A stretch of 64,000 nt of DNA, taken from the NCBI GenBank assembly GCA_017625535.1, contig JAGAKR010000022.1, positions 30,349-94,348 of the forward strand. Reading direction: 5' to 3'. The notes beneath the pieces are model-generated. The model made no database searches, was not told where the DNA came from, and saw only the letters and a list, made by a program, of their open reading frames with translations. Positions within the stretch are counted from its first letter, which is position 1; every line of letters starts with the position of its first letter. This document shows positions 22,136 to 31,044 of this stretch, one piece after another. This DNA comes from Bacteroidales bacterium. Lineage in GTDB: Bacteria; Bacteroidota; Bacteroidia; Bacteroidales; UBA932. The translations under genes and the position numbers were made by a program.

Positions 22136-23941
22136 CTACCAGTTCTTCTCCTTCTGTTTCGATTTAAGGGCCTTTGCCTTCTCCTCCTTCACCTTCTCCT
22201 GTGTCTGGTTCTCCTTCTCCTGCATTGCCTGCAGCATCTGCTCCGCAGCCTGAGGTGTTATCTTAGGCTGGTTGCCGTTCTGCGGCTGGTCCTGCTTGTC
22301 ATTCTGATCTTTGTCGGGATTATTCTTGTTGTCCTGGTTCTGATCATTATTCTGGTCCTGCTTGTCCTGATTCTGGTCCTGGTTCTGGTTCTGCTGGTCC
22401 TGGTTGTTCTGCTGATCCTGGTTCTGGTTCTGTTGCTGTTGCTGCTGGTTCTGGTCCTGATTCTGCTGGTCCTCCAGTTTCTTCTTTGCGTAGATATAGT
22501 TCTCGCGTGTAAGATCATCTGCAGGGTTCCGCCTCAGGGCATTCTTGTATGCATCCACAGCCTCCTGATACCTCTTCTGTGCAAGGAACGAGTTGCCAAG
22601 GTTATGGTAATAGTCAGACGGAAGGGTGTTCTTCCCAACCTCCACCGAACCTTTTTCCCAATCCACATTCTGCTGCACTCTGGAGATGGAGTCCCCAAGT
22701 TTCGCATAAATGAGTTCTGCATTTGCAGCATCCTCCTGCTGCATAAGGGTGTTGGCCAGATTGTAGTTTCCTGCCACAGAAAGTGAATCTTTTATAAGGG
22801 CCTTGCGGTACTCAACCTCAGCCTCCTTGTAATTGCCCTCCTTAAAGAACCTGTTGCCCTTGCGCACCTCCTTGCGGTCTGTCTGGGCATATGCCGATGC
22901 CACAGAGAAACCAAGCAGCAGCGCCACTGCAAACATTTTCTTTGCAACCCTGCGGTTGCCCACAAGGAACTCCAGCAACAAAAATACCAACGCTATAGCA
23001 AAGAAATACATATACTGCTCTTCAAAATCTTCAAAAACAACAGACTTGAACTGCTGCTCCTGCAACTGTTTGAGTTCATCAATTATTGGATTGAGGCCGA
23101 ACTCGGCATTTCCGGCGCGAATATACGCACCCTCACCTGCCGCTGCAACTTCTTCCAGAATTTTTTCATCCAGTTTTGTTACAACTATGTTCCCCTCCCT
23201 GTCTTTCATAAGTTCCCCGTCCGGACCATAAGGGATAGGCTTGCCCTCCGGTGAGCCAACTCCAATGCAGAATACCCTTATTCCCACCTCTGCAGCCATA
23301 CGGGCCGCCTCTACAGGGTCATCCTCGTGGTTCTCGCCATCTGTAATGAGTATTATTGCCTTGTTGTCTTCCTGCATCTGGGCCTCGCTGCTGAAACTCT
23401 TTATGGCGGTGTTTATGGCATCGCCCAGCGCGGTTCCCTGCACCGGAACAGATTCGGTTCCAATGGTATTGAGGAATATCTTGGCCGAAACATAGTCTGT
23501 AGTTATAGGCAACTGTACAAAAGACTGCCCTGCAAATACTATGAGTCCTATACGGTCTCCGTGGAGTTTGTCCACAAGACGCGAAATGGCAAGTTTTGCC
23601 CTCTCAAGCCTGTTTGGGGAGTAATCCTGTGCAAGCATTGAGTTGGAGACATCCAATGCAATCATTATCTCCGCCCCCTTGCGGTTGCTCTCCTTAATCT
23701 TTGCCCCCATCTGCGGCCTTGCAAGGCCTATGGCAAAGAAGAACCAGGCAACTGCAAAAAACGAAACCCTCACCCATCCTTTTGCCTTTGAACGGGTTGG
23801 CATAAGTGCCGCCATAAGCTGAGGCGAACCTATTTTTGCAATTTTCCTGTTCCTGCCCCTGCGGAAAAGGGCATATCCCACAAAAAAGAACGGGATAAGA
23901 AGTATAAGCAATAAATATTGTGCCTGTGCAAAATGTATCAT
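22136..23941 (-). CDS. BatB-BatC fusion: VWA membrane protein joined to TPR and Asn/Gln/Asp-rich tail
   Basis: The 601 residues combine two proteins that are normally separate. Residues 1-326 are BatB: two N-terminal membrane segments, a von Willebrand A domain with the MIDAS motif DVSNS (97-101), Thr170 and Asp201, and a closing membrane segment (311-326). Residues 336-352 (MFAVALLLGFSVASAYA) look like the former BatC signal peptide, now internal. TPR units follow to about 490 (SDYYHNLGNSFLAQKRYQEA). Residues 491-558 are almost only Asn, Gln and Asp, and a charged Lys/Glu tail ends the protein. Translation could also start at Met336 to give free BatC. Confidence 0.88.
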   Translation of the reverse strand: MIHFAQAQYLLLILLIPFFFVGYALFRRGRNRKIAKIGSPQLMAALMPTRSKAKGWVRVSFFAVAWFFFAIGLARPQMGAKIKESNRKGAEIMIALDVSNSMLAQDYSPNRLERAKLAISRLVDKLHGDRIGLIVFAGQSFVQLPITTDYVSAKIFLNTIGTESVPVQGTALGDAINTAIKSFSSEAQMQEDNKAIILITDGENHEDDPVEAARMAAEVGIRVFCIGVGSPEGKPIPYGPDGELMKDREGNIVVTKLDEKILEEVAAAGEGAYIRAGNAEFGLNPIIDELKQLQEQQFKSVVFEDFEEQYMYFFAIALVFLLLEFLVGNRRVAKKMFAVALLLGFSVASAYAQTDRKEVRKGNRFFKEGNYKEAEVEYRKALIKDSLSVAGNYNLANTLMQQEDAANAELIYAKLGDSISRVQQNVDWEKGSVEVGKNTLPSDYYHNLGNSFLAQKRYQEAVDAYKNALRRNPADDLTRENYIYAKKKLEDQQNQDQNQQQQQQNQNQDQQNNQDQQNQNQDQNQDKQDQNNDQNQDNKNNPDKDQNDKQDQPQNGNQPKITPQAAEQMLQAMQEKENQTQEKVKEEKAKALKSKQKEKNW

Positions 23942-23980
23942 CTCAAAATCCTTTTTCTCTTTCCGTTAAAAAGCATAGGA

Positions 23981-24970
23981 TCAATCCGGAATCTGCTTTG
24001 TTACAAACATCCTAAGGAGAAGTTCCAGCACAAGTGCCGCAAGTGCCGCAAGTGCAAAGTTCATGAAGAGTTCCTTATAGATAGGGAAACTGTCTACAAG
24101 GGTCTTGTTCTTCTCCATCTTGTTTATCTCACCGTAAATCTCCAGCAGTTTGGAGTTGTCTGTAGCCCTGAAATATTTGCCGTCTGTCTCCTGTGCAATA
24201 TCCTGCAGAAGCGGCTCATCTATCTGCACCTCAACCTGCTGTATGTCTATACCGAACGGGGTCATTACCGGATACGGTGCAGTACCCTCTGCACCTACAC
24301 CAATGGTATACACCCTTATGCCGTAAGTTTTGGCAATCTCTGCAGCCATCTGGGGTGAAATCTCACCTGAGTTGTTCACACCGTCTGTAAGGAGGATCAC
24401 CACACGGCTCTTTGCCTGTGAATCCTTCAGCCTTGCCACAGCGGTTGCCAGTCCGTTTCCTATGGCTGTTCCATCTTCAATTATGCCGCACTCAATCTCC
24501 TTAAGCAGGTTTATGAGGGTTGCCCTGTCTGTTGTAAGGGGTGACTGTGTATAACTCTCCCCTGCAAACACCACAACTCCTATCCTGTCCGAAGGCCTCT
24601 CTGCAATGAACTGTATTGCAATGTCCTTTGCAGCTCCAATTCTGTCGGGATTAAAATCCCTTGCCAGCATACTGGTAGAGACGTCAAGTGCCAGAACTAT
24701 ATCTATACCCTCCGTGTCTATCCTCTCAAAACTGGAAGATGACCTTGGGCGTGCAATGGCCACAATAATTGCGGCAAGAGCCACAATCCTTAGTATGAAC
24801 GGCAGATGCCTTGCAGCCTTCTTCACACCCCCTCCGCTGTATTTCCACGGAGCAACGGAAGAAACCAGCAGGTAAGGCCTGCGCCCCTTTGCTTCCCGAT
24901 AGATATAAATTGCAACTACAGGGACAAGCAGCAGCAGGAGCCATAATAAATTGGGATATTCAAAAAACAT
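23981..24970 (-). CDS. batA: BatA: von Willebrand factor A membrane protein
   Basis: The 329 residues carry two N-terminal membrane segments, a VWA domain with MIDAS motif LDVSTSML and the loop LLTDGVNNSGE, and a C-terminal membrane segment near residue 305. The DPERIGAAKD-like stretch is typical of BatA/BatB. It starts 2 bases after the upstream gene stop, consistent with a single Bat transcript, and is a paralogue of the BatB part of the next gene. Confidence 0.9.
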   Translation of the reverse strand: MFFEYPNLLWLLLLLVPVVAIYIYREAKGRRPYLLVSSVAPWKYSGGGVKKAARHLPFILRIVALAAIIVAIARPRSSSSFERIDTEGIDIVLALDVSTSMLARDFNPDRIGAAKDIAIQFIAERPSDRIGVVVFAGESYTQSPLTTDRATLINLLKEIECGIIEDGTAIGNGLATAVARLKDSQAKSRVVILLTDGVNNSGEISPQMAAEIAKTYGIRVYTIGVGAEGTAPYPVMTPFGIDIQQVEVQIDEPLLQDIAQETDGKYFRATDNSKLLEIYGEINKMEKNKTLVDSFPIYKELFMNFALAALAALVLELLLRMFVTKQIPD

Positions 24971-24972
24971 AA

Positions 24973-25971
24973 CTACTTCTCCTCCTTTTGTTTATCTTCC
25001 TCCAGAGTCTGTTCGAATGTGGAGTTCACAAACCTTACAGCCACCGGAATGGCCTCTTCATTCTCGTGCACCTGAGGTATATATTTTGCAAACTTCACAA
25101 GGTCTGCAGTCTTGAAGAGTTCATCCAGTTCCCCGTATTGCTTCTCTTCAATTGATTTATCCTTCAGGCTCTCCATAATTTCACCCGAAGTCTTCTCCAT
25201 TGCGCTTACATTGTACCTTGCCTCAATGTACTCCCTCAATGTATCTGTAATGCCGGTATAGAAGAGTTTCTCCTTGCCGTTCTGCCACAATTTTTCGCTG
25301 CGGAGTTTGTCCAGAGCCCTTAGGGCAATGATATGAGGAGGATCCTTTACAACAGGTTTTCCAAAGAAATCCCTGTTCTCCCTCCTGTATTTTATGTATC
25401 TGTACAGCAGATATGCCGCTGCAATTACAAACAGGCCAAGGAGAATCCAAGGCAATACCTCCTTGAATGTGAGCGGATACCTCATCTGCCCCTTTATGGG
25501 ATGCATTGTAAAGTTTGCGGTGTCTATCTGTATATTGGTTACATCAAGGAAAGGGGAATCCAGATATATTGTATCACCCTGCGGGGTAAGCGCCACCATA
25601 AGGGGCAACTTGTAGTAGCCGCTGTCAAATGATGTAAGGAGCAGCCTGGCCTCCAGTTCCTTTATGCCGTTCTTTATGGAAAGGGTATCAAGCCTGAAGT
25701 CGCGCACAACGTCTACAGGGGCCTGCTCCGCCTCCACAACTGCAGCATATGGGAGGAATGCTATCTCCTGCTGCTGCGGCATTGCCATAACCGTGCTCCA
25801 CACAACCTGCTCACCCACAAGGATTGAGTCTTTGGAGAGTGAAGAACTCTTCACCTCAAGCCACTGGGGCAGCGATATTGGAATCATCTGTTCCTGTGCG
25901 TGGAGAATCCCCCCTCCACAGAAGAGAAGCACCGCCAAAAATATCTTTGCAAAATGTCTCATCAGTTTCAC
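24973..25971 (-). CDS. Bat-operon membrane protein (BatG-like, function unknown)
   Basis: The 332 residues have a signal peptide (IFLAVLLFCGGGILHAQ), an extracytoplasmic beta-rich domain (about 25-165), one membrane helix (LPWILLGLFVIAAAYLLYRY, about 170-190) and a cytoplasmic helical region with HIIALRALDKLRSEKLW and FYTGITDTLREYIEARY. The last resembles the DUF4381-like/BatG-type proteins often found between the DUF58 protein and BatA. The tail is rich in Glu and Lys. Its role is inferred only from the operon. Confidence 0.78.
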   Translation of the reverse strand: MKLMRHFAKIFLAVLLFCGGGILHAQEQMIPISLPQWLEVKSSSLSKDSILVGEQVVWSTVMAMPQQQEIAFLPYAAVVEAEQAPVDVVRDFRLDTLSIKNGIKELEARLLLTSFDSGYYKLPLMVALTPQGDTIYLDSPFLDVTNIQIDTANFTMHPIKGQMRYPLTFKEVLPWILLGLFVIAAAYLLYRYIKYRRENRDFFGKPVVKDPPHIIALRALDKLRSEKLWQNGKEKLFYTGITDTLREYIEARYNVSAMEKTSGEIMESLKDKSIEEKQYGELDELFKTADLVKFAKYIPQVHENEEAIPVAVRFVNSTFEQTLEEDKQKEEK

Positions 25972-25977
25972 TCTAAA

Positions 25978-26856
25978 TTATCTGCTCTTGAAAAGGGAAA
26001 TGAGCCCCTTTACATAATCGTCGCTTGTGCTTATGTTCACACTGTCCACCTTGAACTTGTTGAAAAGGCTCTTTGCCTCCCTCAACACCCCGGTACTCCA
26101 GTTGTTGTAATGCTCCCTTACAGCCTTGCTTGATGTATCCACCCACAACTGCTCGCCGGTCTCGGCATCACACACCCTTACAAGCCCCACATCCGGAATC
26201 TCCCTTTCACGCGGGTCATAGATGTTTATTACGGAGAGGTCGTGCCTGTTTACTGCAATCTTAAGGGCCTCCTCATAGTTTGGCCTGCTCTGCTGGTCCA
26301 CATCCATAAGGTCCGAGAGGAGGAACGCGGTGCATTTCCTCTTTATGGCATTGGTAAGGAACCTCAACGCCTCGGAGATGTCTGTCCCCTGTGTCTGCGG
26401 CCTGAACTCCAACAGTTCCCTTATTATCCTAAGCAGATGGCTCCTTCCCTTCTTTGGAGGGATGAACTTCTCCACCTTTGAACTGAAGAACAGGGCTCCC
26501 ACTTTGTCATTGTTTGCAGATGCGGAAAATGCAAGCACCGCCGCAATCTCTGCAAGCAGTTCCCTCTTGGTCTTTGTGGTTGTACCAAATATGCCGGATG
26601 CACTTACATCAATAAGGAGTACAACTGTCATCTCCCTCTCCTCCTCAAACACCTTCACATATGGAGAGCGGAGGCGGGCTGTTACATTCCAGTCCATATT
26701 CCTCACATCATCCCCAAACTGGTACTCCCTTACCTCGCTGAAGGCCATACCACGCCCCTTGAAGGCAGAATGGTACTCTCCGGCAAAGATCTGGTGGGAG
26801 AGGGATTTTGTCTTTATCTCTATCTTCCTTACTTTTTTCAGCAACTCATTATCCAT
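25978..26856 (-). CDS. DUF58 protein of the MoxR-Bat operon
   Basis: The 292 residues contain the DUF58 signature GDDVRNMDWNVTARLRSPYV followed by a VWA-like core (LLIDVSASGIFGTTTKTKRE). DUF58 proteins regularly sit directly after MoxR ATPases and are thought to work with them on client assembly, as their VWA partners do. It begins 20 bases after moxR and ends 6 bases before the next gene. Confidence 0.9.
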   Translation of the reverse strand: MDNELLKKVRKIEIKTKSLSHQIFAGEYHSAFKGRGMAFSEVREYQFGDDVRNMDWNVTARLRSPYVKVFEEEREMTVVLLIDVSASGIFGTTTKTKRELLAEIAAVLAFSASANNDKVGALFFSSKVEKFIPPKKGRSHLLRIIRELLEFRPQTQGTDISEALRFLTNAIKRKCTAFLLSDLMDVDQQSRPNYEEALKIAVNRHDLSVINIYDPREREIPDVGLVRVCDAETGEQLWVDTSSKAVREHYNNWSTGVLREAKSLFNKFKVDSVNISTSDDYVKGLISLFKSR

Positions 26857-26876
26857 TGCAAATCCTCCGCACGCTG

Positions 26877-27869
26877 TTATGGAACCTCAACTGTATTTAT
26901 TATATCTGTAATGATATTCTCTGTGGTAATATTCTCCGCCTCAGCCTCATATGTAAGACCTATCCTGTGTCTGAGCACCTCATAGCATACGGCCCTCACA
27001 TCCTCAGGAATCACATAACCCCTTCTCTTTATGAAAGCATATGCCTTTGAAGCCATTGCCAGAGAAATGCTGGCACGTGGTGATGCTCCGTACTGGATAA
27101 GGTCCTTCAATTTGCCAAGGCCATACTCCTCTGGTGTTCTGGTAGCATATACTATATCCACAATGTATTTCTCAATCTTCTCATCCATATACACATCCTT
27201 CACAACCTCACGTGCCCTTACTATATCTTCAGGCTTGAGTACTGCCGATGCTTTCGGGAACTCCCTTGCATTGTGCATCTTAATGATGAGTTTCTCCTCC
27301 TCCTTCTTCGGATAACTTACAACAACCTTAAGCATAAAACGGTCTACCTGTGCCTCAGGAAGCGGATATGTACCCTCCTGCTCAACAGGGTTCTGGGTTG
27401 CCATTACAAGGAAAGGCTTTGGAAGTTTATATGTGTTGTCACCTATGGTAACCTGTCTCTCCTGCATTGCCTCAAGAAGGGCAGACTGTACTTTTGCAGG
27501 GGAACGGTTTATCTCATCCGCAAGTACAAAGTTTGCAAAGATTGGTCCCTGCTTAACCTGGAACTGCTCGCTCTTCTGGCTGTAAATCATTGTTCCTATA
27601 ACATCTGCAGGGAGAAGGTCAGGAGTAAACTGAATCCTGTTGAACTTTGCATCCACTATGTTTGCAAGAGTGTTTATGGCAAGGGTCTTTGCAAGTCCCG
27701 GCATACCCTCAAGCAGAATATGTCCGTCTGCAAGCAATCCTATAAGGAGATTCTCCACCAGGTGCTTCTGTCCAACAATCACCTTGTTCATCTCCATTGA
27801 AATGATATCCACAAAGGCACTCTCCTTCTGGATCCTCTCATTCAATTCCTTAATGTTAACAGTTTCCAT
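26877..27869 (-). CDS. moxR: MoxR-type AAA+ ATPase
   Basis: The 330 residues show the MoxR hallmarks: Walker A in LEGMPGLAKTLAINTLA, Walker B in FVLADEINRSPAKVQSALLEA, sensor region VMATQNPVEQEGTYPLPEAQ, and the lid domain with ASPRASISLAMASKAYA. MoxR ATPases are chaperone-like partners of VWA proteins, encoded here downstream as BatA and BatB. It is the first gene of the Bat operon. A possible -7 box TAAATTTG lies at 27974-27981 on the minus strand, overlapping the divergent truA leader. Confidence 0.92.
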   Translation of the reverse strand: METVNIKELNERIQKESAFVDIISMEMNKVIVGQKHLVENLLIGLLADGHILLEGMPGLAKTLAINTLANIVDAKFNRIQFTPDLLPADVIGTMIYSQKSEQFQVKQGPIFANFVLADEINRSPAKVQSALLEAMQERQVTIGDNTYKLPKPFLVMATQNPVEQEGTYPLPEAQVDRFMLKVVVSYPKKEEEKLIIKMHNAREFPKASAVLKPEDIVRAREVVKDVYMDEKIEKYIVDIVYATRTPEEYGLGKLKDLIQYGASPRASISLAMASKAYAFIKRRGYVIPEDVRAVCYEVLRHRIGLTYEAEAENITTENIITDIINTVEVP

Positions 27870-27915
27870 ATGAACCTTATATATTTTTAATTTTTATAAT
27901 ATTGTTCCAATTCAC

Positions 27916-27981
27916 TAATTTTGCTGTTGTGCCAACAGGCCCATCCTTTGGGCGGCACCGCTTTTGCAACCTGCAAATTTA
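27916..27981. promoter_or_regulatory. Divergent -7 elements between moxR-bat and truA
   Basis: TAATTTTG (+, 27916-27923) and TAAATTTG (-, 27981-27974) both fit TAnnTTTG. The region between contains nested complementary segments (GTGCC/GGCAC and GCCC/GGGC), so the leaders may fold. No strong -33 boxes were seen. Confidence 0.4.
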
Positions 27982-27989
27982 CAATTTTT

Positions 27990-28892
27990 ATGAGATATTT
28001 CATCTGTTTGTCTTACAACGGTTCTGCCTTCAGCGGCTGGCAGATACAGGAGAATGCCAACAGCGTACAGGCAGAACTCCAGAAAGCCCTTTCAACACTC
28101 CTCCGCCAACCCATAGAGGTTGTTGGAGCAGGGAGGACAGATGCCGGTGTAAATGCAAGGAACTACATAGCCCACTTCAACTATAACGGCAACATGCCGG
28201 ACCAACCCCATACCATTTACAAATTGAATGCCATTCTACCAAAAGAGATAAGCATACACTCGATATGGCCGGTTGCTGAGGATATGCACGCCCGTTTCAG
28301 TGCCACAAGCAGAACTTACAAATACTATATACATACAGAAAAAGACCCGTTTTGTTCTCAATTTTCTTACTTTGTTCCGGCCCGCAAACTGAACATTGAA
28401 AAAATGAATGAGGCCTGCCGGTATTTCCTGGGAGAACAAGACTTCAGCAGTCTGGAAAAAGTGAACGGAGGAAACAAGACCTCCATCTGCAATGTGACAT
28501 ATGCCCGTTGGGAACCGTTTTATCCCAACAATGCCGGTGCCCCGGGAACCGCCGGTGCATCAGGAACAACCTCAGCCACAGGAACCTCCGGTATCTTGGG
28601 AACTGCTGAAACACAGGGAACCGCCGGTGCATCAGGGACATCAAATGCTCCTGAGCCCACACACTACGTATTCACCGTTACCGCCAACCGCTTCCTGCGC
28701 AATATGGTAAGGGCAATGGTAGGCTCGCTGCTTGAAGTTGGCTCCGGCAAAAGGGAACCCGAATGGATAAAACAGATGCTGAAGCAGAAGAACCGAAGCG
28801 CAGCAGGCCACTCCGTTCCCGGCAATGCCCTGTTCCTGGTAGATGTAGGATACCCCGAAGAGGCCACAAGACCTCGCACACCAAGAGGTTAG
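27990..28892 (+). CDS. truA: tRNA pseudouridine synthase A with internal repeat insertion
   Basis: TruA makes pseudouridine at positions 38-40 of tRNAs. From the ATG at 27990 there are 300 residues with YNGSAFSGWQIQENANSVQAE, the catalytic Asp in GAGRTDAGVNARNY, and the C-terminal ANRFLRNMVRAMVGSLLEVG. Residues about 180-224 are a low-complexity Ala/Gly/Thr/Ser block (units like GTAGASGT) between FYPNN and HYVFTV. TruA normally has a short loop there. A 21-bp DNA repeat (28544-28564 and 28616-28636) lies inside it. The frame stays open and the catalytic core is intact. Confidence 0.92.
   Translation: MRYFICLSYNGSAFSGWQIQENANSVQAELQKALSTLLRQPIEVVGAGRTDAGVNARNYIAHFNYNGNMPDQPHTIYKLNAILPKEISIHSIWPVAEDMHARFSATSRTYKYYIHTEKDPFCSQFSYFVPARKLNIEKMNEACRYFLGEQDFSSLEKVNGGNKTSICNVTYARWEPFYPNNAGAPGTAGASGTTSATGTSGILGTAETQGTAGASGTSNAPEPTHYVFTVTANRFLRNMVRAMVGSLLEVGSGKREPEWIKQMLKQKNRSAAGHSVPGNALFLVDVGYPEEATRPRTPRG
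28544..28636 (+). repeat. 21-bp direct repeat pair inside truA insertion
   Basis: Two identical 21-base copies (GGGAACCGCCGGTGCATCAG plus G) start 72 bases apart, that is 24 codons, so expansion or contraction by this unit keeps the frame. Partial copies (GGAACC, GGTGCCCC) lie between and before. Confidence 0.8.
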
Positions 28893-29022
28893 TCACGTCT
28901 ACCCCCTCAGAAACTCGTACAAGCCACATTGCCTCACTTAACCTCAACATAAAACCGGAGGTTAAGCGAGCATACCACCGATACAAAGCATATATGCAGG
29001 GTGTAGTCTCTTAACCTCTTGG
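28881..29022. repeat. Nested inverted repeats between truA and tonB
   Basis: An outer pair (CCAAGAGGTTA at 28881 and TAACCTCTTGG at 29012-29022) encloses an inner hairpin (CTTAACCTC at 28937-28945 with GAGGTTAAG at 28958-28966). All four arms share the core TTAACCTC. The block separates convergent genes and may terminate transcription, although no T-tract is present. Confidence 0.5.
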
Positions 29023-29064
29023 GCACCTCGTGGTCACCTCGTGGGCGCCTCAACAATCCACCAA

Positions 29065-29865
29065 TTACTTAAGTTTGAAAACATATGTGATTGTCCCCTC
29101 CTGCACTACATCTGCAGCGGCACTCACATTGAACTGTGCCTTCAGGGCCGCCTCTTTGGCAGCCTCCCAGAGGGTCTTGTCCTGAACCGTTGTGCCAGCA
29201 ACACCCGGAGTTGCACCCACAACCTTTCCATATTGGTCTACAAGAATCCTTACAACAACTTTCCCCGCCTTGTTTACAGTATATTCAGGGAACGGGAGCG
29301 CACCAACCGTATTCCTCCCTTGCAGACGTGCTGTAGGCATTCCATCGGTATCCCCCACCCTTGTGTTGCCCTGCGGATGTCCGGCTGCCAATGCATCCGA
29401 AACCCTCTGGGCTGTCTGAGGGGCAAGTGTATCCTTTTTCTTGGATCCTGCAGCCGAAAAGAGAGCCCTCTTGTCTATAGGTTTTGGCCTCGGCGGTTCA
29501 GGTTTTGCCACATCCCCTTCATTCCCCATGGTTGTCTCCTGGGGCTGCACTGGTTTCTGTCCCACCTCCTGTGCCTGTGCCTGCTGCACCAGCCTCACCT
29601 CCTCTTCAGGGGTTGCAACTTGTGCCTTAGGCTCATTCCCCGCCTTCACCTCAATGGGTTTTGGAGGCTCGGGCTGCACCTGGGGTTCTGTAAAATCCAG
29701 AAGTATTATGGAATTGTCGGGAAGAGAATATTCAGGTTCAAGGGCCACATTAAGAAAAACAAAAAACAGGGCTGCGTGTGCTGCAACGGTAAAAAGGAGA
29801 CCAACCCTGCGGCCAGCCCTTTCGTTTTTTCTGTTGCTCTGTTCAGTCCTGTTCATAATGCACAA
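29065..29865 (-). CDS. tonB: TonB family energy-transduction protein
   Basis: The 266 residues have one N-terminal membrane anchor (VGLLFTVAAHAALFFVFLNV). A periplasmic Pro/Glu/Lys-rich spacer (about 60-150, with VQPEPPKPIEV and PEPPRPKPIDK) and a short C-terminal domain follow. The C-terminal part, VVVRILVDQYGKVVGA followed by FNVSAAADVVQEGTITYVFK, matches TonB/TolA C-termini. The start may be the second ATG at 29856. With ExbB and ExbD upstream in the same operon, it passes proton-motive energy to outer-membrane receptors such as the two in this window. Confidence 0.88.
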   Translation of the reverse strand: MCIMNRTEQSNRKNERAGRRVGLLFTVAAHAALFFVFLNVALEPEYSLPDNSIILLDFTEPQVQPEPPKPIEVKAGNEPKAQVATPEEEVRLVQQAQAQEVGQKPVQPQETTMGNEGDVAKPEPPRPKPIDKRALFSAAGSKKKDTLAPQTAQRVSDALAAGHPQGNTRVGDTDGMPTARLQGRNTVGALPFPEYTVNKAGKVVVRILVDQYGKVVGATPGVAGTTVQDKTLWEAAKEAALKAQFNVSAAADVVQEGTITYVFKLK

Positions 29866-29903
29866 ATTTCAGCCATTGCCAAGGCAATAACTGTGCCGTT
29901 CCA

Positions 29904-30317
29904 CTACTCCGGAGAGGTGGCCAGAATCACCTTGTACTTGTTGCGCTTGCCTATATTCATCATATTCACAACCTGCTCAATTGGAACAGTCTTGTCTGCA
30001 TATATGGAGAATGTAGGATCATCACTCTCCTGCAGCAATTCCTGCAGGCGCGGCTCTATCTCATCAACCCTCACCGGCTTCTTGTTTCCGTTTATATGGA
30101 ATGAGAAAGTGTTCTTGTCTGTATAATGCTTTATGGAAACACTCACCTGCTGCTTTGCCGATATCTGGTTTGTGCTCTTTGGAAGGAGCAGTTTAAGGGC
30201 ATTGGGATTTATAAGTGTAGATGTAACCAGGAAGAAAATGAGCAGCAGGAACACTATATCTGTCATTGAAGACATACTGAACCCAGCCTCTGCCTTAGCC
30301 CTCTGTTTGATTGCCAT
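29904..30317 (-). CDS. exbD: ExbD/TolR-type biopolymer transport protein
   Basis: The 137 residues have a short basic N-terminus, one membrane helix carrying the essential Asp (MSSMTDIVFLLLIFFLVTST), and a periplasmic domain ending in MMNIGKRNKYKVILAT. The length and Asp position match ExbD. It sits between exbB and tonB on the same strand. Confidence 0.92.
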   Translation of the reverse strand: MAIKQRAKAEAGFSMSSMTDIVFLLLIFFLVTSTLINPNALKLLLPKSTNQISAKQQVSVSIKHYTDKNTFSFHINGNKKPVRVDEIEPRLQELLQESDDPTFSIYADKTVPIEQVVNMMNIGKRNKYKVILATSPE

Positions 30318-30335
30318 AACTCTCTGTTTTAAATG

Positions 30336-31031
30336 TTATTGTCTTCCCGCAGGCTCGTGCAGCATATCCATAAACTCCACAGTTGTATTCTGCATCTTGA
30401 ACACCACATCAGAAACCTGAGCTGTAAGGAAATTGTACCCGAAGTATGCCATAATACCCACAATAAGACCGGCAACAGTAGTAACCATTGCAGTATATAT
30501 TCCTCCCGACAGCAAAGTGATGTCTATATTGCTCCCCGCCTGGGCCATATTGAAGAAGGCCTGCACCATACCCATAACTGTACCAAGGAATCCTATCATA
30601 GGGGCACCACCGGCAATTGTTGCAAGCATAGGGAGCCCTTTCTCAAGACGGGCAACCTCCACATTTCCCATATTCTCCACAGCAGTCTGGATATCCTGCA
30701 GCGGACGGCCCATCCTCTCTATGCCTTTCTCTACAAGCCTTGCCACAGGGGTATCTGTCTGCTGGCACAATGCAACTGCAGACTTCACCTTTCCGTTATG
30801 TACAAAGTCACGTATGTCCTTCATGAAATTGGGATCAATCTTGGTTGCCTTCCTTATTGCCCACCATTTCATTCCAAACAGGTAAATTGTAATTATGGAA
30901 AGGATGAAAAGGGGAATCATAAGCCAGCCCCCTTTGAATGCCATATCAATGAGTGAAAAATTCAGTTCCTGCGCTGCAACAGCCTCTGCTGCCACATCTG
31001 CCTGTAAAAGTGTAAATAGCATAATGTTCAT
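30336..31031 (-). CDS. exbB: ExbB/TolQ/MotA-family proton channel protein
   Basis: The 231 residues have three membrane segments (about 35-55, 140-165 and 180-205) and the family core APMIGFLGTVMGMVQAFFNM. The cytoplasmic stretch with LEKGLPMLATIAGG is typical. It is the first gene of exbB-exbD-tonB and encodes the stator that, with ExbD, powers TonB. Confidence 0.93.
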   Translation of the reverse strand: MNIMLFTLLQADVAAEAVAAQELNFSLIDMAFKGGWLMIPLFILSIITIYLFGMKWWAIRKATKIDPNFMKDIRDFVHNGKVKSAVALCQQTDTPVARLVEKGIERMGRPLQDIQTAVENMGNVEVARLEKGLPMLATIAGGAPMIGFLGTVMGMVQAFFNMAQAGSNIDITLLSGGIYTAMVTTVAGLIVGIMAYFGYNFLTAQVSDVVFKMQNTTVEFMDMLHEPAGRQ

Positions 31032-31044
31032 TTTTTAACGGGCA

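Noticed and set aside
22310-22470. Repeated CTGGTT/CTGGTC units read as a CRISPR array
   Set aside because: The units are 6-12 bases, have no unique spacers, and are codons for the Asn/Gln/Asp tract of the Bat fusion protein. No cas genes are present.
29041-30126. 361-codon open frame on the plus strand over tonB and exbD
   Set aside because: It is Cys/His/Leu-rich and antisense to two clear genes in a conserved operon.
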